From the NCBI RefSeq assembly GCF_047663525.1, contig NC_092588.1:50151501-50215500 (forward strand): a stretch of 64,000 nucleotides of DNA, read 5' to 3'. Shown piece by piece: positions 48,477 through 62,400 of this stretch (positions within the stretch are counted from its first letter, which is position 1; the number at the start of each line of letters is the position of its first letter). Position numbers and translations under genes: made by a program. Origin of the DNA: Anas platyrhynchos (Eukaryota; Chordata; Aves; Anseriformes; Anatidae). The notes below the pieces were generated by a model. That model had not been told where the DNA came from and searched no databases. It worked only from the letters and a program-made list of their open reading frames with translations.

Positions 48477-51400
48477 TTACTGCATTTTGCTCTTGTTAGC
48501 TATTCAGGGATGATATGATAGTGACAAAAAGAGCCGAGCTAGATTTTGGCTTATGCATCAGTAATGAAACTTTTAACCAAGTTAAGATATTGCATGTTCA
48601 ATCTGAGAGCTGGCTAAGCCAGAAAGATGACTTTTTGGGGCAATTTTCACATTCTAAGCTGAGTTTCCAAGTCTGGCATGTAATCTTCATCAAATCTTAG
48701 GAGGCTTGATCTTGATGATTTTGAGGTACAGTAAAACAAGGAATTGCATCATTACATTTTTACAAATTCACATTTTAAATCTGAGAGTTAGGCTCTTTCC
48801 TAAAAACTGTAGGTCACGAGTTCGGGAAAGCTTGCATATTCCAGTGGCATTATGCATGATATTTCTTCGCAATTTTTGTCGTTGTATTTATTTGAAAGTG
48901 AAATGAAGTTTTAAATCTTCTGTTTTCTGTCTTTTAGAGGGTGAAGTGGATGTAGAAGTCTGCGTAAGTCCTTTGGGCCACTGGCTCAATTCAAACAGAT
49001 TTTAGTAACATCTTGTTATAAAAGACTAGACAGGATTGTGGGCTTCGGGCCACATTGCAGCTGACTAGACTTCAGATCTGTTTCAGCCTGCGTAACATAG
49101 ATGGTTTCATTCTTAAACACGAGCAGAAGTATTTCACGTGATGGGATGAACGTAACAATATCCAGCCATTATCTGACTACTTTTCTAGAAAGTGGTAGAG
49201 CCGCAGAGTTTACACGAGATGAGTTTAAACAGACATTTGTTCATTTTCAGTTTTTATTGTCTTTGTTACCTTCAAGCACGTTGGGCAGCTAGTAAAATGC
49301 AACACTTTCCTTCAACTGTGCCATCAGCAGCTACCACATAACATCACCAGGAAGTGAAATATCTGCAGTTGCCTCACAGGAAAACTTTGAGATGCACAAA
49401 AACACCCATGAAGCCTACTCTTGGTATGAGGCAACACTGAGGCCACTTGTGACACAAATGATGGAGTTGCCATGGAGGCCCGACAGCGTGCTAAATCAGA
49501 AAATTTTTGCATCATCTCATCACATGCTTTCTATGGCACGGTTGTGTATGAAATCAGATGGGCCACTTCGCTTGGAACACCTTGCTTACATTTCTAGCAT
49601 GATCTGATTTCTACTTTCTTGCCTGGGGCTGGCTGGCTTAAAATACACATTAGAATTATCTAACACCCAAGATTTAGTTATGCCTTGGAGCACTTGCTAA
49701 AAGGAAGGAAAATATCCGAGGCTGGGTAGAATGGCAGGAAGAAAAATGTCTTTCCTCAGGCATCTTGGAGAATGGGGATCTCTTGTGGAAATTGTGGCAC
49801 TGCTTCACAAAAAAAGCACAAACGTTCTTCAAAAGCAGACGTGTCAGAAGGCATTCTCAGTAACTTCAGGCTCTCCTGCACTTCCAGAGACAAGGGCTGA
49901 GTCATCTTGCCAAATTGCCAAGTAACCACTTTCACGGAGCTTTGAAACCCGTAGCTCCCAGACTTCCTCATCTCGCTGTCACCGATGTGATGCGAAACAG
50001 GCTTCTCAGACGGAGGCTCTCTTGCTAATCTGGTAGTTGCTTCGGGCCCTGTAATTTTTCTAACTCTATCTATCACCCAAGAAAGGGTGCAGTTTTCTGC
50101 CGTGGCATGCATCTTTCAGTGGTGTGTGATTTGTAGTGAGATGAGGCGAGGTGTCTGAAAGACATGCCTGCTGACAGTGATAACTTGATGACTCAAGTCT
50201 TGTGGATTTTATAAGACATCAATTTCCTCCTGGGAAAAATAAAATTAAAAAAAAAAAAAAAAAATCCTCCATTTTTATCTTCCAGTGATGGATGTTTTGT
50301 TATTGTAAAGCCTTTATACTCCCAGCAGCAAGTACTTAAGTACATACTACATGCTGTGGTTAAATAAGTCGATGTAAATCTACTTGGATAAATTTGTCAC
50401 TGTCTTATTCTTTCTTCCTTAGCCTCCCCTGGAACAATTTGCCCTTTTCATGTAAAACAACACATCATGCCAAAACATCTTTTAGCTAGAATCAAGCTTC
50501 ATGAAAAGCTGAACCATGCAGGCAGCAAGGCTACGTAAGTGCCCTGGGATGCATTAACCAGTCATTAGTCCGAGGCTCCTGCTTGCTGACCTGTGTGTCA
50601 TGGACTACGCGGGTGGCTGTCATCTTTTATTCAATGGCCTTTGTACTATGTAAATTCAGGCATAGCCACAGGTAAATGTATAGTATCATTTTTTTACAGG
50701 TGGAGCCTTTAGCCACCTGATGCACTCTTAATCTTGAATTTGTTTATGCTCATTTGTTGACCAGGGTTCCTAAGCAACAATGGTGTTAATGTGGCTGTGT
50801 CATGAAATGCATGTATATGCACTTTGACCATTTATGATGTGACAGCTCTTCACCTGAAACCCAAATTTTCTGTTTCAGAGATCTCTTTCCATCTGTGTCA
50901 CCTCAGTGGGGCTGTGACCAACCTCAAAGAGTATCTTCTAGGGTAGGACATCATCACTTTGTTCCTTCTTTCTTCTTCAGATTTTTATAGTCAATGTGAC
51001 ATTCTGGCCTTGCACTCTTTTCAAGGAAACTATTTCCTCTCCAGAAATTTCAGCTTCTAAAAAGTAAAAAATAATAAATAATAACAATAAGAAAAAAATA
51101 CTATGGTAAAAAAAAAAAAAAAATCCAAAACTATGAGATTCCTTTTCAGCTATCTCTGTCATGAGGAAACAAGTTTATCTATTTAGAGCCTAAATCATTA
51201 GAAGTTCATATTTCCAGCATCTCTCCAAAGTCTTCTTTGTAATCAAAACCGCCAAGAAATAGAGTCACTGCCATTAGAAACTAGTGTTAATAAGGCTCCT
51301 GTCCCTCCTTCCTGTGACTACAGGGAGAACTATTTTAGTGTTAAAGGTTGTGTCGTAGGAGGAGAGCTGGTTAGGTGCCAATGGGAGGTTCAGATTGCCA

Positions 51401-53954
51401 CCTTGAAAGCAAATTTTCCCTGAGAACAGAGAATGAGTGTGGTAAATCTCAGAGGACAAATAGTATTTCTAAAGGGAGTGGTGCCAGGAAGGCTTTTTCA
51501 TTCTTATTTTGATTCCTGAATGTCTTAAGAAATGGCACAGAAAATCTAAGTATTTATTTTTAATGTCTTTCTTTTTGAGGGCTCTTATTAGATTCCTACT
51601 ACATACTTTATGCTTTTTAGGTAAAGATTTACAGGGCAGAAACGTAACCATACGATGAGCGATGAATGCAGACAGGAACTTGGATAGTTGGTAGTAATTC
51701 TAGGTTTGCTGATCGCTTGATTTTTTGTGGAGCTAGCATATTGAAAAGGGATTTTAAAATCACTGTGTCATCCAGGTTGCATCCATTGCTCTTTAACGCT
51801 AAACTGCTCTGAAATCTCCTGACATGTATTTATCAGCAAAGCAGCCAGGTTCTTTTAAGATGACAAGAAGCAGGGATTTCTTTTATAACATGCTTAACCT
51901 ACATTTCAACCCTATTAAACAAGCAAAGAGAAACCCCAACTATCCTCATTCATTTTTTATTTATTTACAAAATCACTAACGGCAGTGCTATCACTTGCCC
52001 CCAAATCATGTTATATTGCCAAACAGGAAGAAATGTGATGTTCGTTTTTCCCAGGAGCATCTCTTAGACTTGTAAGCTGACTTCCTTATTGATTGGCACT
52101 TGTCAATACACAATCAGAAGCCCAGTGATTGCCTCTCTCTTAGTCTGTAACAGGTCATTTCCTTAGAGTACTCTACTTGCTGTAGGGGAATACAAATTTA
52201 GTTGTTAGGTATTTATCTTTTTATTTAAACATGTATTTTACTGCAGTGAAGGGAGCAGGAATGGCATTGACTACATAAAATAAATGTGAATGAAATGGAC
52301 TTCAGTGGAAATGTATTTTTGTTTTCTAAAATACCTGGAGAGTGGGAATCAGAAAGGTTAAGGTTCTCATCGTCAATTAGGTGTCTTAAAGAAATTTCCA
52401 AAGATGGTCGGAAAGATAAGGTTCGGGCTCTCAGGGAGGCTTTGGAAAAACAAGGTCAGCACTTTTCAAAGAAAGCATATTCGTATGAAATACTTCAGGG
52501 TGTCTCAGGGATAAAAATGATTTCTGACTGGAGTAATCTAAGATCCAGAAAAAAATAAATCCTTCCCAAGCTGATAAATTTTTAATACCTAAGCAGAAGC
52601 CTCAAAATTCTTTTCCGCTCTAGTGCAGGACTTTTATGCACTGATTAATGACATCTTATTAAAAACTTGTTAATTGCTATGACACTAAATGCAAGTCAGT
52701 ACAGGTTTATTGCACTTCAAGTTCTGCCAGTGTGTTATCTTCGAGCTTTCACAATAGCTGTGTTGCAAAACAATTTGAATAACACTTCAGCACTTTATCT
52801 ATTGAAAACACATGATTGCGAATCCTAAAATAATGAGCATGTCTTCATATTCCTACAAAATTCATAGCGGTGATAAGTGACAATGCAAACTAATCTGTAT
52901 CAGGACACACTTGGTAGTATCAGAAGCATAAAAATACAGACATTTTGCAATGAGGACTTTTTTTGCAGAGCTTAATCCAGAGAGAAGAAACCCATCTGAA
53001 ATTGATTTTTCAGACAAGCTGTATTATGCTACGTTATGCTATTACTTATTCCTTCTCGTCTTAACCTGCTAAATGTGGTCAACCATTGATTTTACAGTTT
53101 CTAGTCAGGAGTTATTTTTGAACAGTGAAAAAAAAAGCAATTATTTTATAACAAACAATGAAATTAGCACTGCTCCAGCTGCTAAATAGATCTAATCAAA
53201 AGCAGATCTTATTAACGGTCAAGAACACCATTAGACATGAATGCATCCTATTGTTGTAGCTGGGTCCTTAGGGAGTAACCTGCACCAATTAATGGAGGGG
53301 TTGGCACAAATACTTTCAGCCACTCTGTCCTCCCGTGAGTGTTTTAACGCTTTTAAGAAAATTACTCTGTAGCCCTGTGTAAAACAACATCAAGGAGGGA
53401 GAGAAAAATCTCACAGCCTCCTGTTTTCCTTTCAGGGAAAAGAGGTATTTCACAAATCTGATAGTAGCCTAAACACTTTTGCAGATTAGGTGAGGGGGTG
53501 GAAGTATGAAGTAGATACACAGACTATTTCATCAGACTTACTGTCCTCATTTCAGAAGAGTGCTCGAGAGATCACAGCAGGGTGTCCTATGATGCTCTCT
53601 GCAGAAAGACTGAAGCTGCATTAGGGGAGTTTTTGAAGCCTGTAACATCAAATACTTTTTCTTATGTACCCTGAGACACAACCTTCAGTTTTAAAAAGGA
53701 AAGCAGAGAGGGTTTATTTCCCAGCCAACTGTACAGTTCCCCCCTCATTGCAAAATAAAACTACAAACTAATCTAAAGCACTACAGGAACATGCTCCCAA
53801 GCCACGTGAAACCTCCCGCTGACAATGCAAGGACTTGTTGTCAAAGGGCACAACTCCCTACATCGGCAGGAAAAACAGCATTCACTTCTGATTTTCCAAC
53901 ACACTGACAGTAGTTACAAGCAGCTTACTTAGGCTTCCCTTGAATTATGTAGAG

Positions 53955-54230
53955 AATCCCAGCACAGCTGAGGCTGGCCGGGCCCTCTGGAGGCCCCCTG
54001 CCCCAGCCCCCTGCCCCAGCAGGGCCACCCAGAGCAGGGTGCCCAGCACCACGGCCAGGCAGCTTCTGAAGGTCTCCACGAGGAGACCCCACGGCCTCTC
54101 TGGGCAGCCTGTGCCAGTGCTCGGCCACCCGCACAGCACACAAGTGCGGCCTGGGGCTCAGAGCCTGTGCCCGCTGCCTCCTGTCCTGGCGCTGGGCACC
54201 ACTGAACAGAGCAGTTCATGGTTATGTACC
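53955..54230 (-). mobile_element. GC-rich CR1 LINE 3' fragment
   Basis: The plus strand has TCTCTGGGCAGCCTGTGCCA followed by GTGCTCGGCCACC, the hallmark reverse complement of the CR1 tail, plus CACCCAGAGCAGGGTGCCCA. It is much richer in GC than its surroundings. Overlapping open frames here are by-products of base composition. Confidence 0.75.
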
Positions 54231-55144
54231 TGGGTTCATTTTTATTTTTGAATAGCTGGAAAGAGACATGTAATTTTTCAACGTGATTATGAATGCTTTA
54301 GCGTGGGGAACAGATCCTGCTGGGTATCTTCAAGTGGGATGTAAACTCACAGCCTACATAATCCCCTCTGAAATACTGGTTTCTCTGTGCATAGATAAAT
54401 GGTGGCTTTAGTCACCTGTTACTTCTTAGTCACCATGGTCTTGTAAGTCAAGATATCGATTAAGATTTCTTACTGTGCTTCTCGTTTATTGGTGTGCATT
54501 GAATTTATCATGGTAGTTAGAAAAGCTTTACTCCAAAATCCTATTTTCCCTTAAAAAATAAGACCTTTATTCATGGTCCTCATCATTGTGGTAGTAACCT
54601 TAAATCTCTGAATCAGACAGTGCAACAAATTCAGGTGAGTTTAAAGGCCTCTTGAAACAGTAGCACTAAGAAGTATGAAATACTGCGTACTTCTTAAGGG
54701 AATGTTAATTCCTAAAGACACGCTCAAGGGCATCAATAAAAAGTAAAAGAAATGTTCCACCAAAAATAAAACGTACAAAAGAGTTATGTGTCATATGAGC
54801 CATACTAGTCACCTTTACTATTCCAAGTGAGTGGTAACCACAAGCCCACTTTTTCCTGATAGCCACTCGTCTAAATTTCCACGCTGGTACTGGCCACTCG
54901 GGTACCTCTCTTCTAAGGGGTAAGTCAAACAACTTTTGGCAAAGGAATCTTCAGGTGCTCTTTTCCTGTTTTTTGAAAGCCTGGCTGAGCTCCAGGATCC
55001 TCCCAGAATGCGTTCAGCTTCTGCTAGAAGGCCAGTCCACTCACACACAGTTTCAAGCAGCATTTTAAATACCCATTAAACAATCTGCAGATAGCCCTTT
55101 TTCAAGAGAAAATGATGTGAAAAGCAGGACATACTTTGTTCTGC

Positions 55145-55150
55145 TTTATT
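55145..55150 (-). terminator. Distal polyadenylation signal, RAB31
   Basis: AATAAA on the minus strand 4.25 kb after the stop. The DNA beyond is U-rich (TTTTCACATCATTTTCTC). Confidence 0.4.
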
Positions 55151-56251
55151 GAAACCAGACATCCCCAAATCAAAGGTATTTAAAACATTTATTAGCATTA
55201 ATCACTGTAGGTTAAATAAAACACAAAAACTACGTTTTAGGGCAAAAATATTATTAGGTATGATACAATTAATATGTAAAACAGAAATTAAAGTATTAAC
55301 AGATTGCAGCATCCTATACATGAAGCGAGTGGGTCCAGCCCAATCAAAGCCCTTATATAAACAAAACAGAGAAAAAGTACTTAGCAAGTGATTTTAAACT
55401 GACAATTTATCACTGACTGTGGTTTAAATAATTAAGGGTAGGATACTAAAATACATCATCACTGTACTGAAAAGGTCTGATTATAGTCAGGGTGCTCTCA
55501 TTATATCTAGTCATGCTTATCATCGCATGCCATGAAGGATTAGTGAGAAGACAAGGGATGATAGATAACTTTTCTAGTTGTTAACATATACCCATGTTAT
55601 ATTGTAACACTTCAGATAGACCTGCTGTATCCGGTACAAAAATAATTGGACGTTTTTATTTTCGTCTTTTTTTTTCCTTTTTTTTTTTTTTTAGTGCAAC
55701 TTCAATACTTCTGAGTCCCAATTCTTGGATAATAATGGTGTTTTGTAGATTTCTCAGTCTGCAAGACCAACTTTTTCTATAATATGCCATTTTCATGCAT
55801 AAGAATGGCAAGTCAACAATTGTACCTATGTGTATCTCCATCTTCTTGCTAACCTTCAGCCTGCAGCTTTTAGTTCCTAAAGATGAAATGATCATTAAAA
55901 AAAAATGTACTTACAGAATACAATGTGCAGTATATGAGAACCAGACATAGTGAAAACACTACATGTCAGTATAGCAATATAAAACTGTACTTATATACAC
56001 ACAGATATGCAAAGCATATATGAAAACTAGTTCCTTTTCTTTTTTCTTTTTTTTTTTTAAACTTGTTCATGACTAGCTGGAAAAGCAAGTCACCCACAAC
56101 TGGACGGTCACAGCCTTGAATCATGGTGCAAACAGACTCCACCAAGCATACTTGGCACTGCAGCTCATGTTTCAGTCCTGCTGACAGCTCTCCTGGGGAA
56201 ACCAATCTTCAACAAGTCCAGCACCAGCTGGCCAGTGAAGAACTGCAGCAC

Positions 56252-56295
56252 TATTATTATTATTGCTATTATTATTATTATTATTATTATTATTA
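56252..56295 (+). repeat. (ATT)n microsatellite in RAB31 3'UTR region
   Basis: ATT triplets with one GCT interruption; AAT in the RAB31 transcript. Confidence 0.9.
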
Positions 56296-58384
56296 GAGCA
56301 GGTCAGCTACAGATTTAAGTGTTCCTATACAGTAATTTAGCCTTCAACCAGCCATTAACTACTAAGGAATTACGGTTGCTGCTGAAACTTCTGACTCAGA
56401 GCTTTTTTTGTATGTCATTTTTCTGGCTGCTTAAGAATGGTGGTGGTACTTTCTGAACAAAGAAGGCAACAGAAGAAAGCAGAAATCATGAATTTTACAT
56501 TTGAAAATCACGATTTTTGAAACCAACCATTCCCCCGTTTGAAGAGGCAGGTTAAAGCTGCATTTCAGCTTTGACAAACAGCAGATAGACAACATCATCG
56601 TTGAATGCTGGCCCTGTCTTCAAAGAATATGCAAGAAACTATACAATACAGTTGCTTTATATTTTCACCTGTGACTTCAGAGCTGTCCACTGAAGCCTAC
56701 CGTAGCCCAAATTTCAAGAACTTATTTGATCAAAATCCTTATTCATTTAAGATTTCCTTGACTAAAAGCAGAATAAAGTAATTTAGATTTGGCCCACCAA
56801 ATGCAAAAATACCTTTGAGCCTACTTCGCTAGCATTTGAATATTAAAATCTGCCAGAGATCCATTGTAACAATTTCCAGCTCTACACTATTTAAAGATGT
56901 AACTCGCAAACCTGCAGTGATTCACAAACAGCTCAATGGCAGCTGTGAGAGCTGCTTGTTCACAACACTGTCTATTCCACACAGACCAACATTAATTGCC
57001 AGTTCCAGCAGAAATTCAGACTACACCAGGTACTTACAGAGTTGTCTTACAAAGTTTTCAGACATCTCAAGTGGGGTTTAATGCATTCTGAGATGTCACA
57101 TTACAAAAAGGAAGATGCCAGACAGATTTATGAGAAGTTAACAAGTCGGTTATGCGTAACTACTATACATTGAACTAAAATTCCTAACTTCTTCTAAAAC
57201 GTGGGCTAAATCTTATCATGTTTTCTTGGTAATGGGTCTAGCCTTTGACTGGGTTTTACTTGAGAATCACCAGATCTCTTGCAGTGTGAGGTCACAGATC
57301 CCATCGACTACCTGAATCTGTGTTGTTGATCAGTTTGATATTTCTTTAGCACTGCAGGCCTGGTTAACCACCCCTGCTTTCCCGTAGCTGTGTGGGCTTC
57401 CTCAACAGCTCAGGGAAAGAGCCAAGCACCCTGTGCAGACGTGCTTATACTGGGATGGGATAGGAGGATCCCTAAAGGAGCCTGTCTCCCTCCCCATATC
57501 CTCATTGAATTTCCATGTGAATGACGCTGGATTATCTGTAAAATACTTGGTGCAACTAAGCAGTGGCACAGGTCTTATATCAACACAGGTGACATAACAA
57601 AGTTTATCCTAAATATCCTTTCTCTTGGTAGCTCTTGTGTCTACGTGCATTATCCAAGGACAAATTTTCAAGTACAAAGTTCTTTCAAAGGAATCCAAAA
57701 TACCTGAAACATGGAGCATAGGTGAAAAAAACAATGCAGTTTAGATTCTTCGATAAGAGCAGGTGGGGAACAGCCCACCTGATGTTAACTATTTCAGCCC
57801 TCTGAAGAGAAGGAAATAATCCTGTTCAGTATACCCAGCGCTGGTTCAAGTGCTAACACTTACTGCTACTTATCAAAGCAATCTCACAACCTAGCAATAA
57901 AGTCTGTTTTTATGCATAAACACAGAAGCCCAGCTCTAGCCTGTCTGTTTATGATTTATAGCAGGAAGTTATTTTTCTCTTTTGATTACTTTTCATAAGG
58001 CCCCCAACAACGTACGCTGAGGTTAACTTTCCTAGTAAGAGAACAAATGAATGCTGAGAAATGCGACTGGGACTCTGCTTTTGAAGCCTGTTTTCCTTAC
58101 CCTAGTTCAGATTTCAATTTGAATTGATGAAGAAGAGAGAGCCATAATTTATCATCTCAATCACACACATTCATAAAAGATGAAAGTGGAGAGCACATAC
58201 AGTTTTACAATATTCCCAGTACATAGCCATCTACTGGATTTATTTTTCCACACTGTATTTTTTCAAGTGCATTAAGCTTCAAAGGTATCAAGCAATGGGT
58301 CTTCCAAACTGCATCCCCGTGTTGGTGAAGAGACTATTCCACAAATGAACAAAATTGCATTTGTAAGGCAACATTCTACTTTGT

Positions 58385-58390
58385 TTTATT
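58385..58390 (-). terminator. Proximal polyadenylation signal, RAB31
   Basis: AATAAA on the minus strand about 1 kb after the stop, with a GU-rich element roughly 35-50 nt further. Confidence 0.35.
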
Positions 58391-59398
58391 AGATTTCAGC
58401 CTTTAAGCCCAAATTATATGGTGCTTTCTTAAACCATTTTTCTACAGAACTGCCATTCTTCAAACAGCCTCAGTGAGGCTTCTTGGGGTGCTGAGGTGAG
58501 ACAACGAAGGAGTCCTCCCAACTCACTCGGGCAGCACGGTGCTCTTTTAGAAATAAAGAAGTGGAATCTTTTAGCAGAGACAACTTCAGTCTGGGACACA
58601 GAATTGGAGGAAACATGGTAAGTAACAGAGGTTAAACCGGCATTTGTGTTCTCTACAATTGCAGTGATTAATAAAGCCTGTGCCCTGGAGAAGAAATCAT
58701 TTCAGGCAAAGCGTAGTGGCTGCAAGTTCCATTCTTTCTGGAGCAGTGAGAACTGCATGGGGTCCAGCAGTCTCCTTCATGATGATTCCTTCTTTCACAT
58801 ACACAGCAACCTCATGACACAGATTTTGACTTGTAGCCTGTAAAAATTGCACTCACTCATCCTTTGTATCCATTTTTCTAATTAGCAAATTCAGTCCAGT
58901 TCTTGCTGGCATTTACCAAATGCAGAAGTTGAAGCTACAGATTTAGAAAAATATGGAAGCAGAGTCCAGCTAGCAAGATGGCAGAGAAACTGTAAGCCAA
59001 AACTCAGGTTTTATGTGTTTTTGCACCCTATTTTTACACAGAAAGCTCTAAAGACATGCCAAGTTCACTTTGCAATGTAAGAAGAGAAGTTTTTGTAGCA
59101 AATCTACAATTTAAAATATAAAAGGTTCTTTTTATTAAAAAAAAAAAAAGTCAGTGGCTTAAACAGAGAATCAGAATTCTTAAGACGTTGTAATTTTGAG
59201 AGGATTTTCCAAGTAAGTTTTGCAAAATCACTTTGAAGTAAAGCTTTCCACTTCTGGTCCTTGCATTATTACTCACGGGAAGTATTGAAATTACTGCTTT
59301 CAAGATAAGGAGCCACATCACCGAGATCATGAAGTCCTTTCTCAGTGAAAAAGCAAACGGTGTTGTTTTTCAAGTAAATCTCAGAAGATCAAGTTGGG

Positions 59399-59496
59399 TC
59401 AGCAGCACCGCCTACCCGTCTGTGAAGTCTGCTTTCCAAGTTTGATTGCTCCATTGTTACCATTTTCATGAGGATCTAAGGGTGGAATTTGCCGAC
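59399..59496 (-). CDS. RAB31: RAB31, last coding exon (C terminus, partial gene)
   Basis: After an acceptor ending TGTATTTCAG, the minus strand completes a serine codon and encodes 31 residues: RQIPPLDPHENGNNGAIKLG then KQTSQTGRRCC, followed by TGA at 59399-59401. RAB31 (Rab22B) is a small GTPase of the Rab5 group acting in trans-Golgi to endosome traffic. This exon is its hypervariable tail, ending in the CC pair that receives two geranylgeranyl groups. The length equals the human tail and RQIPPLDPHENGNNG is identical to it, while the part before RRCC differs, as expected for this region. The GTP-binding exons are not in the window and must lie beyond 64000. The similar Rab22A has a different tail, so the call is firm. 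Confidence 0.95.
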
Positions 59497-62400
59497 CTGA
59501 AATACATGAGGAGACACAGCGAATTCAATTTTCCCAATGTACTAACAACGCATGCAGATAATTGGATGATTTAGCTTCCATAAGAATTACATCTGTAAAG
59601 TTTCACCAGAAAAGAACCATCTTCTTTGTACCTTGAATCTTTTCCCCTTGCATTTGCTTATGAAAGGAGGAGGTTTTAACATTTTAAAAAGACATATGAA
59701 ATACGGCTATCAAAGAAAGCCCTAAGTACACTGAAATTGTTACACATGGATTTCAGAAAGTTACTTAGAAATTCACAACTAAGATGCAGAAAATTCTTGG
59801 CTTTCTCCTAATTCCACTTAAACATGAATGGTTCTAGTTTAACAAGATCTTGACACTCCTAAATCTGCATGTCATTTAGTCCTTGTACACTAGAGCTTTA
59901 CAAAGTACTGTAATTAAACACATACTGCCTATACTTGGAAAAGAAAAACAAATCTGTTCTTATTGAATCCCTCTGTCCTTCAAGGGGTACCTATGTCTCC
60001 AGGGATGACAGCTTTTATTAATTAACAACACCCATCCCCAGCTCTCCTGATTTCTTAATAATCTTAAGGGGTGATTATTTTAAGCATCTGCAAGAAGTTC
60101 AGCCATCACAGAAGATGTAGACATCTCCCCCAGGACATAAAGCACTGATCCACGTCTCTACCCTGTGTCTCGTTAGTACTGCTGCATCTTTGGTCTAACT
60201 GGCTTACCTACTCATGGACAACATACCATAATATGCTCAATTATCAGAATTGTAAGAGGAAAAACAAGATCTTCCCAAGTCCAACCCTGGTCTCTGTCTT
60301 TGGTCAGGCCTGGCTTTTCCATTACACCTACTGTGTCATCTCTCTTTCAGTATCTCAGAGGTTACAGTCACGATAACTTACTTTCTCATTACCTTGTGGA
60401 TTTGCTGGAAATTTTTTTTCTGAAGCTGAATCTAGATTCTGTGAATTACTCCTGTTTTTACTCTTACCTATGTTAAATAACAAGAGTCAAAATATTTAAT
60501 TGTTGTTATATGACACTTTGAGAACATAAAGGCTCAGTGAACAGCTGATCATAATTCAGGTGGGTCTTAAGAGTTCAGATTTCCCCATCCTCTGCTGTAT
60601 TTATTCACAGCTCTCTCTTTCCAAATATTCCATGAATTATTTATATACGTTGAAGCCTGAGTCCTGCAAATTACCTGAGGGTGGTGGCAATGAATTAAAA
60701 CCGTTCAGGTAAAATCCAATCTCAATGAAATCAAACAGCAATATTGCATTGGTCAAACTTGTCCCTAAATTACCTTTGGTCAAATCCATCAAAATTTCAT
60801 CTATCTTGTTCAATCATTTCTGAACAGGAGTATTGTACAGCAAAAGTGAGACTTTTGGAGCAGACAATCTTATGTATTTCTACAACTGAATGAGAGGACA
60901 AAAACCCGGCATATTACTAAGGTAAAAATACTGTATCTGGTCCAACATAGTAGGAAACAAGTATCTTGAGGGCTTAAGCACGTATAAGCACTGTCATTAC
61001 AGCTCTGCACTCTACTTTAGGTTAGTAAAATATCAGCTTTACACCCTGCATACAAGCAAGAAATCTAGCCATAATCTAAGTGCCCTTTGGAGGTAAAATA
61101 AAAAGCAGAATAGGTGGTCAGGGATGTTAGGATGTCATCAGTTCTATCAGCTTTGTTTGGGGACTGTCTCCACTAATTCGTAAAAGCTTTAGAAATTATG
61201 AAGAACATATTATCTGTAAGAGGCTTTCCAAGAAGATAATGTTGTCATTTTAGAGACATACCTACCATTTCCAGGTAAAGTAAAAACCTGACCATTTGTC
61301 CCACAGCACAATGTAGCTAAAAACAGTTGGAATATATGGACATGGTTTCCATAAGATACCATTAAGCAAACAAGCCCTAAACACTTGTTTCTTCTAACAG
61401 TAGTTGGGAAGAGGAGAGCTCTTACAGGCAAACTAGCTTAGCTTTTGTTTTAGAAGTCCAGATTAAACACTTATTATCTCTGTTTCTCATTCAGTATTTC
61501 ATAGTTCTTATAAGTTTCAAATCTTTTCTGTAGCACTTTGATGGTATGCAAACAAGCAGGCAAGCTTATCTTTGGAGCAAAAACATTGTAAGCTTCAAGG
61601 TCGGCAAACACTTTGGCCAGTTCAGGGCAGGACACCATACACGTAGTTAAGAATCACCTTGGTTTGTTTCATTTCTCATAATGATTTTTTTTTAAAAAGT
61701 AGATAAGAGATACCAAGCGTAAAGAGAAAAATCTCTAGGCATAATATTTGCTGATTAATTATTCTGGGCTTTGATCTTAAGTACTGTTTGTCATTAACCA
61801 CTCATGTTTTCTGTTGTTTCGATATCCCCCCTTGAATTCAATGCAAGGAAATAAAGTTTTAAACAGCTTAAAAGTTTACAAGTTTGAGTTTTTTTGGTTG
61901 GTTGGTTGGTTGGTTGTTTTTTTGTAGGTGAGTTTGCTCTCACTCATTATTTCTCCTATTACAACATTTGTTAAGCCACTGAGTTAAATCATTTTAATTT
62001 TAGTAACCAGACTTATCCCTGCTCAAGGAACTTTTACCATCTGATGAGGAGCTGACAGGAGTAACTCTGCTGGAGCATGAAGCTCAGTCTAATAACTAAC
62101 TGGGAACCGGCTCCACAGCAAACGATATGGTGATTCTTCACTAAGGGTCGTGGGAAATGGTATTAATTTTAGAAAGCATGCTTTCATTACAGAGCAATGG
62201 ATCTAGGTAATAGGAAAATAACCAGCCAGAAAGCTGTGTGGCTGATAGTCTCCCCCTGGGCCTCCTTAACAGCCCGTCTCACAACCACACTGTAACAGGG
62301 AAAGGTTTATGTTGCAAAAGAACATGAAGGATTAGCAGAGAAACGCCGAGCCTTCATCTGCATTTGGTGCTTCTGAAACAGCTCAACTGCTATTGCTACC

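Larger units (their letters stand above)
40127..55144. other. Intergenic DNA between VAPA promoter and RAB31 3' end
   Basis: About 15 kb with no recognised gene. It holds three CR1 fragments (42140, 44510, 53955), an old CR1/L3-like fragment (47600-48255), microsatellites and A tracts. The human gene at this place, TXNDC2, has no visible counterpart. Unclassified parts are AT-rich with only short chance reading frames. Confidence 0.7.
55145..59398 (-). other. RAB31: Candidate RAB31 3'UTR, up to 4.25 kb
   Basis: Unspliced AT-rich sequence follows the RAB31 stop. Sense AATAAA signals lie at 58385-58390 (followed by TTTTGTTCATTTGTGG) and at 55145-55150 (followed by a U-rich stretch). The human gene also has a 3'UTR of several kb. 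The (ATT)n repeat at 56252 falls inside. The end point is inferred. Confidence 0.5.

Noticed and set aside
53925..54251. Cluster of frames of 60-103 codons on both strands
   Set aside because: These are readings of the GC-rich CR1 fragment.
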